From: Flavobacteriales bacterium
GTDB lineage: Bacteria; Bacteroidota; Bacteroidia; Flavobacteriales_F; PHOS-HE28
Assembly: GCA_018057455.1 (NCBI GenBank)
Contig: JAGPDT010000015.1
Location: forward strand, 1-61,456
Reading direction: 5' to 3'
DNA: 61,456 nt
In this document: positions 24,874 through 32,109 of the stretch, piece by piece
How the letters are laid out: every line of letters begins with the position of its first letter
How positions within the stretch are numbered: the first letter of the stretch is position 1
Position numbers and translations under genes: made by a program
Notes under the pieces: generated by a model
The model's database searches: none
The model's input: the letters and a program-made list of their open reading frames with translations, nothing else
Told to the model about the DNA's origin: nothing

Positions 24874-25110
24874 ATGTCCGATATCAAGTCAAGGGTCATC
24901 GCCATCATCGTGGATAAACTTGGCGTGGACCAAGCAGAGGTCACCATCGAGGCGAGCTTCACCAACGACCTTGGCGCCGACAGCCTGGATACCGTCGAGC
25001 TCATCATGGAGCTCGAGAAGGAGTTCAACATCGCCATCCCGGACGACCAGGCGGAGAAGATCCAGACCGTGGGCCAGGCCGTGGACTACGTGGAGAAGAA
25101 CGCGAAGTAA
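24874..25110 (+). CDS. acpP: Acyl carrier protein
   Basis: 78 residues from [17 protein letters not shown]. Ser37 in [15 protein letters not shown] is the 4'-phosphopantetheine attachment site. The protein is very acidic, as expected. It carries growing acyl chains in type II fatty-acid synthesis and probably in lipid A formation. fabF begins 9 bases after the stop and rnc follows, the standard order in many bacteria. Confidence 0.97.
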   Translation: MSDIKSRVIAIIVDKLGVDQAEVTIEASFTNDLGADSLDTVELIMELEKEFNIAIPDDQAEKIQTVGQAVDYVEKNAK

Positions 25111-25119
25111 TTCCTGCAG

Positions 25120-26373
25120 ATGGAGCTCAGGCGAGTGGTTGTCACCGGTCTGGGCGCCCTCACGCCCCTTGGCAATACGCTGCAAGCGTATTGGGAGGGG
25201 TTGGTGAACGGCATCAGCGGAGCGGCGCCCATAACGAACTTCGACGCGTCGAAGTTCAAGACCCGCTTTGCCTGCGAAGTGAAGGGGTTCGATCCCACGC
25301 AGTTCATGGACCGGAAAGAAGCCCGGAAAATGGACCCGTTCACCCAATTCGCCGTGGCCGCCAGTGAGGAAGCCATGAAGGATTCGGGGCTGGTGATCGA
25401 AAGCGACGAGCAGAAGGAACGCGCAGGCGTGGTACTGGGGTCAGGGATCGGAGGGATGCTCGTTTTCCAGGAGGAGTGCATCAACTTCGGCCGTGGCGAC
25501 GGTACTCCCCGCTTCAATCCCTTCTTCATCCCCAAGATGATCGCCGACAGCTGCTCGGGCGTCATCAGCATGCGCCACGGGTTGCGCGGCCCCAGCTACG
25601 TGACCATGAGTGCCTGCGCCAGTGCCAACAATGCACTGATTGATTCCTTCAACTACATCCGCATGGGGACCGTGGACGTCATGGTCAGCGGCGGAACCGA
25701 AGGATCGGTCTATGAGGCAGCGCTGGGCGGCTTCAACGCCATGCACGCCCTGAGCACCCGCAACGAGGCCCCGGCCACGGCCAGCAGACCTTACGACAAG
25801 GACCGCGACGGCTTTGTGATGGGCGAGGGCAGCGGTATCCTGGTGCTGGAGGAGCTCGAACATGCCAAGGCGCGCGGAGCCAAGATCTACTGCGAGATGG
25901 TCGGCGGCGGCATGAGCAGCGATGCCTACCACATCACCGCACCTCATCCCGATGGCCTCGGGGCGTACCTGTGCATGAAGCATGCCTTGCAGGATGCCCG
26001 TTTGCAGCCAGCGGAGATCGACTACATCAATACCCACGGCACCAGCACGCCCATCGGCGACCCGCAGGAGATCAAGGCCATCCAACGGCTCTTCGGGGAT
26101 GATGCCTACCGGTTGAACATCAGTTCCACCAAGAGCATGACCGGCCATCTGCTCGGTGCTGCCGGCGCCGTGGAGGCCATTGCCAGCATCATGGCCATTT
26201 GCAACGACGTGGTGCCGCCCACGATCAACCACTTCACGGACGACCCCGAGATCGACCCCAAGCTCAACCTCACCTTCAACAAGGCCCAGCAGCGCACGGT
26301 CAATGTCGCCATGAGCAATACGTTCGGCTTTGGCGGGCACAACACCTCGGTGATCTTCCGCAAGTACCGCTAA
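25120..26373 (+). CDS. fabF: 3-oxoacyl-ACP synthase II
   Basis: 417 residues, full length. The catalytic triad is visible: Cys166 (TMSACASANNALIDS), His in YINTHGTSTPIGD and His in KSMTGHLLGAAGAVEA. FabF condenses malonyl-ACP with acyl-ACP in chain elongation. The N-terminal RRVVVTGLGALTPLGN and C-terminal AMSNTFGFGGHNTSVIF are typical. It is coupled to acpP upstream and rnc downstream. Confidence 0.97.
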   Translation: MELRRVVVTGLGALTPLGNTLQAYWEGLVNGISGAAPITNFDASKFKTRFACEVKGFDPTQFMDRKEARKMDPFTQFAVAASEEAMKDSGLVIESDEQKERAGVVLGSGIGGMLVFQEECINFGRGDGTPRFNPFFIPKMIADSCSGVISMRHGLRGPSYVTMSACASANNALIDSFNYIRMGTVDVMVSGGTEGSVYEAALGGFNAMHALSTRNEAPATASRPYDKDRDGFVMGEGSGILVLEELEHAKARGAKIYCEMVGGGMSSDAYHITAPHPDGLGAYLCMKHALQDARLQPAEIDYINTHGTSTPIGDPQEIKAIQRLFGDDAYRLNISSTKSMTGHLLGAAGAVEAIASIMAICNDVVPPTINHFTDDPEIDPKLNLTFNKAQQRTVNVAMSNTFGFGGHNTSVIFRKYR

Positions 26374-26379
26374 GTCCTT

Positions 26380-27246
26380 TTGTTCGCCTCACTTTTCAGG
26401 AAACCGGCCACGCCGGAGGAACGACGCCTCCGGGCATGGTGCCGCTCCACCCTTGGGATCACCCCGGGGAACTTGGCCCTGTACCGCCAGGCCCTGCGCC
26501 ACCGCAGTGCCATCGCCGGCGACCGGCCCGACCTGGACGACAATGAACGCTTGGAATTCCTGGGTGATGCCGTACTGGACACGGTCGTGGGGCAGTTCGT
26601 CTATCAACACTATCCGGAGCAGGGCGAAGGCTTTCTGACGCGCATGCGCAGCAAGCTGGTCAGCCGTCACCAGCTCAGCATCCTGGCCAAAAAGGTGGAG
26701 ATCGAGCGCGTGATGGAAGTGAAGATCGGCCCGGGCCAGCACACCTCCGTACCGGGCAACGCCATGGAGGCGTTGGTCGGCGCGCTCTTTCTGGACAAGG
26801 GTTTCGACCGCACCCGCGCCATTGTGATCAAGCTGATCACCACCCACTTCGACCTCAAAGAGGTGGAACAGGAAGACCGCGACAGCAAGAGCCGCTTGTT
26901 GGAGTGGGGCCAAAAGAAGCGCCGGAAAGTGGTCTTCGTGCTCACCGAGGAACAGGTCCATGGCCGAGGCAAGCAGTTCGTTGCCGAGGTGCAGGTGGAT
27001 GGCCGCAACACGGGCCGCGGCATGGGCCACAGCAAGAAGCGGGCGGAACAGGAGGCCGCACGCGACGCATCGCGCAAGTTGCGCCTGCCCAATGCCGGGT
27101 CCAATGAAGGGGGACCTGTACATGGCGAGAGCGGGAAGGCAAGCGCTCCACGCACCCACCGGCGCCGCAAGCCCAAGCAAGATGGACCCGCCGGTGAAGC
27201 GGTGTTGAAGGCCAAGCCCACCGCAGGGAAGGCCCATCATGATTGA
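26380..27246 (+). CDS. rnc: Ribonuclease III
   Basis: 288 residues if started at the TTG 6 bases after fabF (FASLFRKPATPEERR); no ATG lies at a sensible place. The signature ERLEFLGDAVLDTVVG gives the catalytic acids, and NAMEALVGALFLDKGF supplies the second set. The C-terminal dsRNA-binding domain runs from KSRLLEWGQKKRRKVVF to KKRAEQEAARDASRKL. An extra basic tail of about 50 residues (RTHRRRKPKQDGPA) is longer than in E. coli. The enzyme processes rRNA precursors and cleaves double-stranded RNA. Confidence 0.94.
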   Translation: MFASLFRKPATPEERRLRAWCRSTLGITPGNLALYRQALRHRSAIAGDRPDLDDNERLEFLGDAVLDTVVGQFVYQHYPEQGEGFLTRMRSKLVSRHQLSILAKKVEIERVMEVKIGPGQHTSVPGNAMEALVGALFLDKGFDRTRAIVIKLITTHFDLKEVEQEDRDSKSRLLEWGQKKRRKVVFVLTEEQVHGRGKQFVAEVQVDGRNTGRGMGHSKKRAEQEAARDASRKLRLPNAGSNEGGPVHGESGKASAPRTHRRRKPKQDGPAGEAVLKAKPTAGKAHHD

Positions 27247-27290
27247 GCATTCCCGCCAACATCGTTCGGCAGGTGCGGCAAACCCGCCCC

Positions 27291-27298
27291 TACCTTTG
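27291..27298 (+). promoter_or_regulatory. -7 box before the IPExxxVDY-pyk pair
   Basis: TACCTTTG, an exact consensus match, 17 bases before the ATG at 27316. No clear -33 TTG is visible. Confidence 0.6.
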
Positions 27299-27315
27299 AC
27301 CGCCCGGTACCGGAC

Positions 27316-27729
27316 ATGGCCAAGTTGAAGCTCGATAGCGACCTGTTGCCCGAAGTGAGCATCTTCGCCATCAGCAGCCATGTGAACGACTACCGCCTGT
27401 GTTGGGCCCTGAACAACAGCATGGGCATAAACATGGCCCGCCGCCGGTATGAGCCGGGATTCCCGAATGAGGATCCGGGCCTGAGGCCTACCGCATTCGA
27501 CCACTTCGATGAAGTGAGCCAGGCCACCATCTCTTTGTTGAGCAACCATTCACCACAAGGCTTGTTGGTGCCCGAGCAACGAAACGCCGACTATTTCCTC
27601 CTGGTTGACCATGCATGCCCATGGGCGCCCTACGAAGCCTTGGACCTGGTCAGGCGGGCCGATTTCGTGCTCATGGCCTACCCCTTGGAGATCGTAAACC
27701 TGAAAGACGGATATAAACTTCTGCAATGA
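27316..27729 (+). CDS. IPExxxVDY-family protein
   Basis: 137 residues. The name-giving motif appears as VPEQRNADYFLLVD, one substitution type away from IPExxxVDY. The family is confined to Bacteroidota and usually lies directly before pyruvate kinase, as here (4-base overlap with pyk). Its function is unknown; the constant linkage suggests a role tied to pyk expression or activity. The N-terminal part is KLKLDSDLLPEVSIFAI. Confidence 0.85.
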   Translation: MAKLKLDSDLLPEVSIFAISSHVNDYRLCWALNNSMGINMARRRYEPGFPNEDPGLRPTAFDHFDEVSQATISLLSNHSPQGLLVPEQRNADYFLLVDHACPWAPYEALDLVRRADFVLMAYPLEIVNLKDGYKLLQ

Positions 27730-29156
27730 GCATGGCCCGTGACCCAAAGACGAAAATCGTAGCCACGCTGGGACCCGCCAGCGCAAAGCGCGAAGTGTTG
27801 CGTGAGATGATGATCAACGGCGTGGACGTGTGCCGGTTGAACTTCAGCCATGGCGCCTACGAATTCTATACGGAGGTGATCGCCACCATCCGCTCGCTCA
27901 ATGAGGAACTGGGCTTGAATACGGCCATACTGGCCGATCTGCAAGGCCCCAAGCTGCGCGTGGGTGAAATGGCCGACGGCCCCATCGAGCTCAAGGAGGG
28001 GTCCGAACTGGTGATCACCACCGACCCGGTGAAAGGGGTGCCCGGTCTGGTGAGCACCAGCTATGCGCAGTTTCCCAAGGATATCCGGGCCGGAGAGATG
28101 GTGCTTTTGGACGACGGCAAGCTCCGGTTGGCCGTGCAACACACCGACGGCGAGAAGCGGGTGACCACCACCGTGGTGCATGGCGGGCTGCTCAGCAGCA
28201 ACAAGGGCATCAACCTGCCCAACACCAAGGTGAGCTTACCGTGCCTCACGGAGAAGGACCGCAAGGACCTCAGCTTTGCGCTTGCGCAAGGGGTCGACTG
28301 GGTGGGCCTGAGCTTTGTGCGCCGGGCGCAGGACCTGGTGGAACTCAAGGAGCAGATCCGATCGGAAGGAAGCACGGCCCGCGTGATCGCCAAGATCGAG
28401 AAACCCGAAGCCTTGGAAGAGATCGATGCGATCATCCGTGAGGCCGATGCTTTGATGGTGGCCCGCGGCGACCTGGGCGTGGAGCTGCCCATGGAACAGG
28501 TGCCATTGCTCCAAAAGGACATCATAAGCCGCTGTTTGCTCCAACAGCGCCCGGTGATCGTGGCCACGCAGATGATGGAGAGCATGATCCAGAACAGCAC
28601 CCCCACCCGCGCCGAGGTGAACGACGTGGCCAATGCCGTGCTGGACCATGCGGACGCAGTGATGCTCAGCGCCGAGACCAGCGTGGGCAAATACCCCGTT
28701 GAGGTGGTCAAGGTCATGAACCGGATCCTGCTGGAAATGGAGAGCAGCGAACTGATGTACAACGTGGAGGAACCCCCGTTGAACGACCATGACCGCATGG
28801 TCTCCGATGCGATCTGCATGGCCAGCGTGCGCATGGCTGATGCCATCAACATCAAGGCCATCGTCACCATGACCCACAGCGGCTACACCGCATTCAAGAT
28901 CAGCAGCATGCGGCCCAAGGCGCACATCTTCGCCTTCACCAGCAACAAGCGCATCCTCACCATGCTCAATCTGGTGTGGGGCGTGCGGGCCGCGTACTAC
29001 GACAAGACCGTGAGCACCGATCATACAGTGGCCGACATCAAGCACATTCTGCTCAACAAGAAGCTGGTGAAGAAAGGCGATCTGGTGGCCAATGTGGCCA
29101 GCATGCCCATTGCCGAACAAGGCATGGCCAACATGATCCGGTTGAGTGCGGTGTAG
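27726..29156 (+). CDS. pyk: Pyruvate kinase
   Basis: 476 residues, the normal size. It converts phosphoenolpyruvate and ADP to pyruvate and ATP. Motifs: KIVATLGPASAKREVL, CRLNFSHGAYEFY, ILADLQGPKLRVGEM, the active-site lysine region ARVIAKIEKPEALEEID, ALMVARGDLGVELPMEQV and the signature around PVIVATQMMESMIQNSTP then TRAEVNDVANAV. The start overlaps the previous gene by 4 bases (ATGA). Confidence 0.97.
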   Translation: MSMARDPKTKIVATLGPASAKREVLREMMINGVDVCRLNFSHGAYEFYTEVIATIRSLNEELGLNTAILADLQGPKLRVGEMADGPIELKEGSELVITTDPVKGVPGLVSTSYAQFPKDIRAGEMVLLDDGKLRLAVQHTDGEKRVTTTVVHGGLLSSNKGINLPNTKVSLPCLTEKDRKDLSFALAQGVDWVGLSFVRRAQDLVELKEQIRSEGSTARVIAKIEKPEALEEIDAIIREADALMVARGDLGVELPMEQVPLLQKDIISRCLLQQRPVIVATQMMESMIQNSTPTRAEVNDVANAVLDHADAVMLSAETSVGKYPVEVVKVMNRILLEMESSELMYNVEEPPLNDHDRMVSDAICMASVRMADAINIKAIVTMTHSGYTAFKISSMRPKAHIFAFTSNKRILTMLNLVWGVRAAYYDKTVSTDHTVADIKHILLNKKLVKKGDLVANVASMPIAEQGMANMIRLSAV

Positions 29157-29605
29157 GGCCGGCAGACCGGCAGTTCCAACAGGGCGTTGCATGCATCAGG
29201 CCCATCCTGGACCGCTCACGGGCCACGCACTGGATTTTTACATGCACGGGTCGGCATGGAGCCCGCTTATAGGTCTTCCCGGGTTGCCGATCACCGGATT
29301 TGCGAAAAACACGCTCCGCTCCGGAGCTGTATCCGGGGTTTGCCGAGTGCGTTCCGTCTTAGGGCCTCCGGCCCGCCTTATGCACGTATGACAGCACGGT
29401 TATGCGACGGGCCGGAGGCCCTACCAAGTACGCTCACTCGGCAAATAGCCGAGCGAGCCTGCATGCCGAAGGCATGTGCCCGCGGTGGGACACGCGAGCG
29501 AGTGCAGGGGGTGCGGGTCGGTTCACCTGGGGCCACGCTCAAACTGCTTCAGTGATCTGTCACCGCAAGTATAGAGGAGTGCGGGGGCGGGGATGGGGCG
29601 CGGGG
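29157..29605. other. Intergenic region with repeats
   Basis: About 450 bases with no credible gene; open frames here are built from repeats. It contains the inverted repeat 29361-29375/29408-29422, the small hairpin CATGCC-gaa-GGCATG near 29461-29476, and phrases (gccgagcgag, gagtgcaggggg) that recur at 30341-30365 and 59281-59340. Confidence 0.65.
29361..29422. repeat. Inverted repeat, GGGCCTCCGGCCC type
   Basis: A perfect 15-bp inverted repeat: 29361-29375 pairs with 29408-29422 across 32 bases. The left arm with its flank (tgccgagtgcg... tagggcctccggcccgcc) recurs, slightly changed, at 59281-59340. Confidence 0.85.
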
Positions 29606-29638
29606 TTGGGGCGAGTGCCCGACGCTGATCTATCTTTG
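29606..29638 (+). promoter_or_regulatory. Promoter of the 29.7 kb toxin-antitoxin pair
   Basis: TTG (29606-29608), 22 bases, then TATCTTTG (29631-29638), an exact -7 match. It is 22 bases before the antitoxin ATG. Confidence 0.65.
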
Positions 29639-29660
29639 TAAGCACACCAACCCTTCAGCA

Positions 29661-29882
29661 ATGAAGCTCAACGAACTCAAGGTCTCCTTGGCCAAACAGG
29701 TCTTGGAGTCCGATAGTGAATATACCCTGCGTTCGTTGGAGATGATCCTGGAGCAGGACCAAAGCTTGACCCGCGAGCAAATGGCGCAACTCGATGCCGC
29801 CCATGAGCGCTATGTGCGAGGGGAAGGCACAAGCTTCACCAGTGCGCAAATGGTGCGGCAGGTCCGGAAGATGGCGAAGTAA
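29661..29882 (+). CDS. Addiction-module antitoxin
   Basis: 73 residues, MKLNELKVSLAKQVLESDSE onward, then LTREQMAQLDAAHERYVRGE and GTSFTSAQMVRQVRK. The layout (helical N-terminus, then LDxxxxxYxxGxxxxxT before the C-terminal helix) fits the short antitoxins paired with RelE/ParE toxins. The toxin ATG overlaps its stop by one base. It would bind and silence the toxin; unlike ParD, no ribbon-helix-helix fold is obvious, so promoter control is uncertain. Confidence 0.8.
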   Translation: MKLNELKVSLAKQVLESDSEYTLRSLEMILEQDQSLTREQMAQLDAAHERYVRGEGTSFTSAQMVRQVRKMAK

Positions 29883-30181
29883 TGGCGGTACGCTTGGTCT
29901 ACCGCGATGAAGCGTTGGAAGACATTGCCGATGCCATGCGTTGGTACGCAGCCAGATCGGAAGGGCTGGGCGAACGCTTCCTGAAGGCCGTCTTGGAGCG
30001 TGAGGCACTCATCAGCAAATATCCCAAAGGTGCTCCCGTGGTCCATAAGCACTTCAGGCAGACACCGATCAATAGCTTTCCCTTTTTGATGGTCTATGGT
30101 CTGGTCAAGAACGAGTTGATCATTTATCGGATCTTCCACACCAAACAACATCCTAGGAAAAAGTTCAAGCGGCGGACCTGA
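29882..30181 (+). CDS. RelE/ParE-family toxin
   Basis: 99 residues, MAVRLVYRDEALEDIADAM then RWYAARSEGLGERFLKAVLE. The core NSFPFLMVYGLVKNELIIYR and the C-terminal RIFHTKQHPRKKF are typical of ParE/RelE toxins that contain the YxIFHxxxxP ending. It follows its antitoxin with a one-base overlap (TAATG). Its position beside repeats and a low-GC insert marks the start of an accessory patch. Confidence 0.88.
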   Translation: MAVRLVYRDEALEDIADAMRWYAARSEGLGERFLKAVLEREALISKYPKGAPVVHKHFRQTPINSFPFLMVYGLVKNELIIYRIFHTKQHPRKKFKRRT

Positions 30182-30371
30182 GGTCATGCTCGTCTTTATC
30201 CCAACCTCGGCCTCCGGCCATCAACGAGCTTCTTCGGGATCGGGTCTTGCTTGTTGTAGTACCGGCATCGCCAGAGGCGGACCGGGTGCTAGGCACATGC
30301 CTACGGTATGCAGGCTCGGCAGGTTCTTGGGATCACCGACTAAGCCGAGCGAGTGCAGGGGTTGTATGCAT
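30182..30371. other. Intergenic repeat tract
   Basis: 190 bases without a gene. Short motifs are shared with 29340-29520 (gcctccggcc, gccgagcgagtgcagggg). It ends where base composition drops sharply, at the border of the low-GC insert. Confidence 0.55.
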
Positions 30372-30869
30372 TCAACGCAATACCGCCAACCGTTGAACTT
30401 CAGTTAAGGGAAATGGTTCGTCAGCAACAATCGTAATTGTGTGCAAATTTGGATCATTGGATATGCCCTGAGCCATTCGTATGGTTTCATCAATGATTAA
30501 ATTCCTATTGCTAATAGCACATGCGTAGTGGAAGACCATCTCATTAGACTTGCAATATTCACGATTAGCGATGAATGCATCCATTAAACATTCCAAAAAC
30601 CGGCTTCGATCTTGTTCGCTCATTCCTTGCCGAAAGAATCGAACAGGCAAGCCTGTCAGGTAACCTGAAGGATAAAGAGTACCAGTTTCATCAGCTTTAT
30701 TTATTGATTCACAATGTGAGATTGCTTGTTCCAATGAAAAACCGCATGTAGAAACAATGAAGTCCCTAAAAAAGGCCATCCCAAGTTCAGCGAATCCAAC
30801 GAGGTGAAGCTCCTTGTTCTTCAAGCCATCTGTATAACTCCATTCGGCGCCAACAATCTGAATGCGCAT
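30372..30869 (-). CDS. Unknown protein in low-GC insert
   Basis: 165 residues from MRIQIVGAEWSYTDGLKNK; a TTG start 63 bases upstream would overlap the preceding gene. No family is recognised. The sequence looks like a compact soluble protein with buried segments (LHLVGFAELGMAFFRDFIV) and Cys/His-containing helices (EMVFHYACAISNRNL). GC content is well below that of the neighbours (roughly 42 %), and codons such as AAT, TTA and ATA are frequent. It is the second gene of a pair with the LRR-like gene. An immunity or effector role is conceivable but has no direct support. Confidence 0.65.
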   Translation of the reverse strand: MRIQIVGAEWSYTDGLKNKELHLVGFAELGMAFFRDFIVSTCGFSLEQAISHCESINKADETGTLYPSGYLTGLPVRFFRQGMSEQDRSRFLECLMDAFIANREYCKSNEMVFHYACAISNRNLIIDETIRMAQGISNDPNLHTITIVADEPFPLTEVQRLAVLR

Positions 30870-30924
30870 TGACTCTTTGTTGTTGAGGTTCAATTTTAGG
30901 AATATTCTCAACAAGTCATGGAAT

Positions 30925-31197
30925 TTATGCAAAATTCGTGATTAGTACAAGAATGTTCCCTTTTAGTATCCCCTTCCGCTTTGCAAGCTTCGCGCTTTCC
31001 ATCAGCGATTGAGGTTCTTGGTCGGAGAGTATAACATCACCTCCTATATGCCGTATGCATGGAGGTAGGCTTGGCATTCCGGATTGCACCAAAATGAAAT
31101 TACCACCAATGGATTCAAGCGCCGGGAATTCTTGATTCTTGATGCCGGTTACATTCAAATCCCCTCCGACATTTTGGAGTTTTGGTAGGAATGCCAT
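30925..31197 (-). CDS. Small LRR/receptor-L-like protein
   Basis: 90 residues. Three repeats of a beta-solenoid type are visible: LQNVGGDLNVTGIKNQEF, LESIGGNFILVQSGMPSL and IRHIGGDVILSDQEPQSL, with IGG or VGG at equal spacing. Similar strings occur in longer leucine-rich or receptor-L-like proteins, and the end (SLMESAKLAKRKGILKG) looks like their natural C-terminus. So this may be a complete mini-protein or the tail of a truncated one. GC content is low like its partner. It starts 20 bases after the DUF433 remnant stop. Confidence 0.6.
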   Translation of the reverse strand: MAFLPKLQNVGGDLNVTGIKNQEFPALESIGGNFILVQSGMPSLPPCIRHIGGDVILSDQEPQSLMESAKLAKRKGILKGNILVLITNFA

Positions 31198-31217
31198 CGT
31201 TCAATGTCTCAATTCCC

Positions 31218-31286
31218 CTACGCCCCACACATCTCACACCCCTCCGGATCGATGGTGATGATCTTCCGATAGTCCAAGGCTTCCAT
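31218..31286 (-). pseudogene. Truncated DUF433 antitoxin start (22 codons)
   Basis: The minus strand reads MEALDYRKIITIDPEGCEMC then GA and a stop. The first 15 residues match the N-terminus of DUF433 antitoxins (typically DYRKIITIdPexxxGKPCIRG), after which the similarity ends. A perfect -7 box is placed 5 bases upstream of the ATG. It looks like a promoter and 5' end left behind when the low-GC insert arrived. The family call rests on a short match. Confidence 0.5.
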
Positions 31287-31291
31287 TCGTT

Positions 31292-31299
31292 CAAAGGTA
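31292..31299 (-). promoter_or_regulatory. -7 box before the DUF433 remnant
   Basis: TACCTTTG on the minus strand, an exact match, 5 bases before the ATG at 31286. It could now drive the low-GC gene pair downstream. Confidence 0.6.
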
Positions 31300-31320
31300 G
31301 CGGATTCCGTGCCCCACAAG

Positions 31321-31902
31321 CTATTTCCCCTTCACCCACTCCCCGTAGATCACCTCCAGCTCCGCATACCAATCCGGGCCGTACACCCGCGTAAGCGAGT
31401 CCTTCAAAAAGCGGAACACCGGCACGCCCAACTCCGCGCCCAGCTTGCAGGCCGGCGAGCAGATGTCCCACTGGTGGTAGTTCAGCGCATCGTGGTACTT
31501 CAGCTTCGTTACGCGGATGGGATACAGGTGGCAGCTGATCGGCTTGTTGAAGGGGATCTTCCCGTCGTGGAACGCCTGCTCGATGCCGCATTTCCACACG
31601 CCCTTCGGATCCTTCTTCGCATACACGCACTCGGCGTATTCCTGCACGATGGGCGTTACCAGCTCGCCGTCCATGTCCACCACGCTGGTGCAGCCCTGGT
31701 CCTTCACGGACTTTTTGCCGCGCGCGGTCATGTAGGGTTCGATGGCGGCGTAGTGCTTCTCGATCAGTTTCGCTTCTTCAGGCTCCAGCGGCGCGCCGCT
31801 GTCGCCCACCTCGCAGCACGCGCCCTTGCAGGCATCGAGGTTGCAGACGAAGCGTTTCTCGAAGAGCTCTTCGGAGAGGAGGGTGCCGCGGTGTTCGATC
31901 AT
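31321..31902 (-). CDS. DUF3109-family cysteine-rich protein
   Basis: 193 residues from MIEHRGTLLSEELFEKRF. The N-terminal cluster CNLDACKGACC and further cysteines (QGCTSVV, AECVYA, WKCGI, ISCHLYP, ICSPACKLG) fit the DUF3109 (YkgJ-like) family. The spacing suggests an iron-sulfur or zinc site, but the function is unknown. The gene is common in Bacteroidota. It has its own promoter TAGTTTTG (31913-31920) and is divergent from glyS. Confidence 0.9.
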   Translation of the reverse strand: MIEHRGTLLSEELFEKRFVCNLDACKGACCEVGDSGAPLEPEEAKLIEKHYAAIEPYMTARGKKSVKDQGCTSVVDMDGELVTPIVQEYAECVYAKKDPKGVWKCGIEQAFHDGKIPFNKPISCHLYPIRVTKLKYHDALNYHQWDICSPACKLGAELGVPVFRFLKDSLTRVYGPDWYAELEVIYGEWVKGK

Positions 31903-31912
31903 CTAGGGGGTT

Positions 31913-31920
31913 CAAAACTA
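31913..31920 (-). promoter_or_regulatory. -7 box of the DUF3109 gene
   Basis: TAGTTTTG on the minus strand, exact match to TAnnTTTG, 10 bases before the ATG. It overlaps the foot of the 31917-31942 hairpin. Confidence 0.6.
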
Positions 31921-31942
31921 CGGCCATGGGCATGGCCGTAGT
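31917..31942. repeat. Hairpin in the DUF3109-glyS divergent region
   Basis: A perfect 11-bp stem (31917-31927 with 31932-31942) around the loop GGGC. It lies in the spacer of the DUF3109 promoter, where a transcript terminator would not be expected. Confidence 0.8.
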
Positions 31943-31968
31943 ACGTAGTCCTTCCCATGGACAACCAA

Positions 31969-32013
31969 TGGACGCGGATGGACACGGCTTCGGCCCGTGT
32001 CCATCCGCGTCCA
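31969..32013. repeat. Long decamer-based inverted repeat
   Basis: A perfect 19-bp inverted repeat, 31969-31987 with 31995-32013, loop CTTCGGC. The arms contain GGATGGACACGG, the same decamer unit as at 11351-11380. Confidence 0.9.
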
Positions 32014-32109
32014 TCAACGTCCATTTAAGCCGCTTACCCCAAAAACACCCCACGCACCGCATCTTTGCGCCCGCGACGCTGAAGCCTTCCAGAGCGCACG
32101 CCCCACAGT

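Noticed and set aside
29187-29555. Open frame next to pyk
   Set aside because: Built entirely from intergenic repeat sequence with no conserved features.
31115-31630. 171-codon minus-strand frame over the DUF3109 end and LRR-like start
   Set aside because: Out of frame with both real genes and spans a sharp change in base composition.
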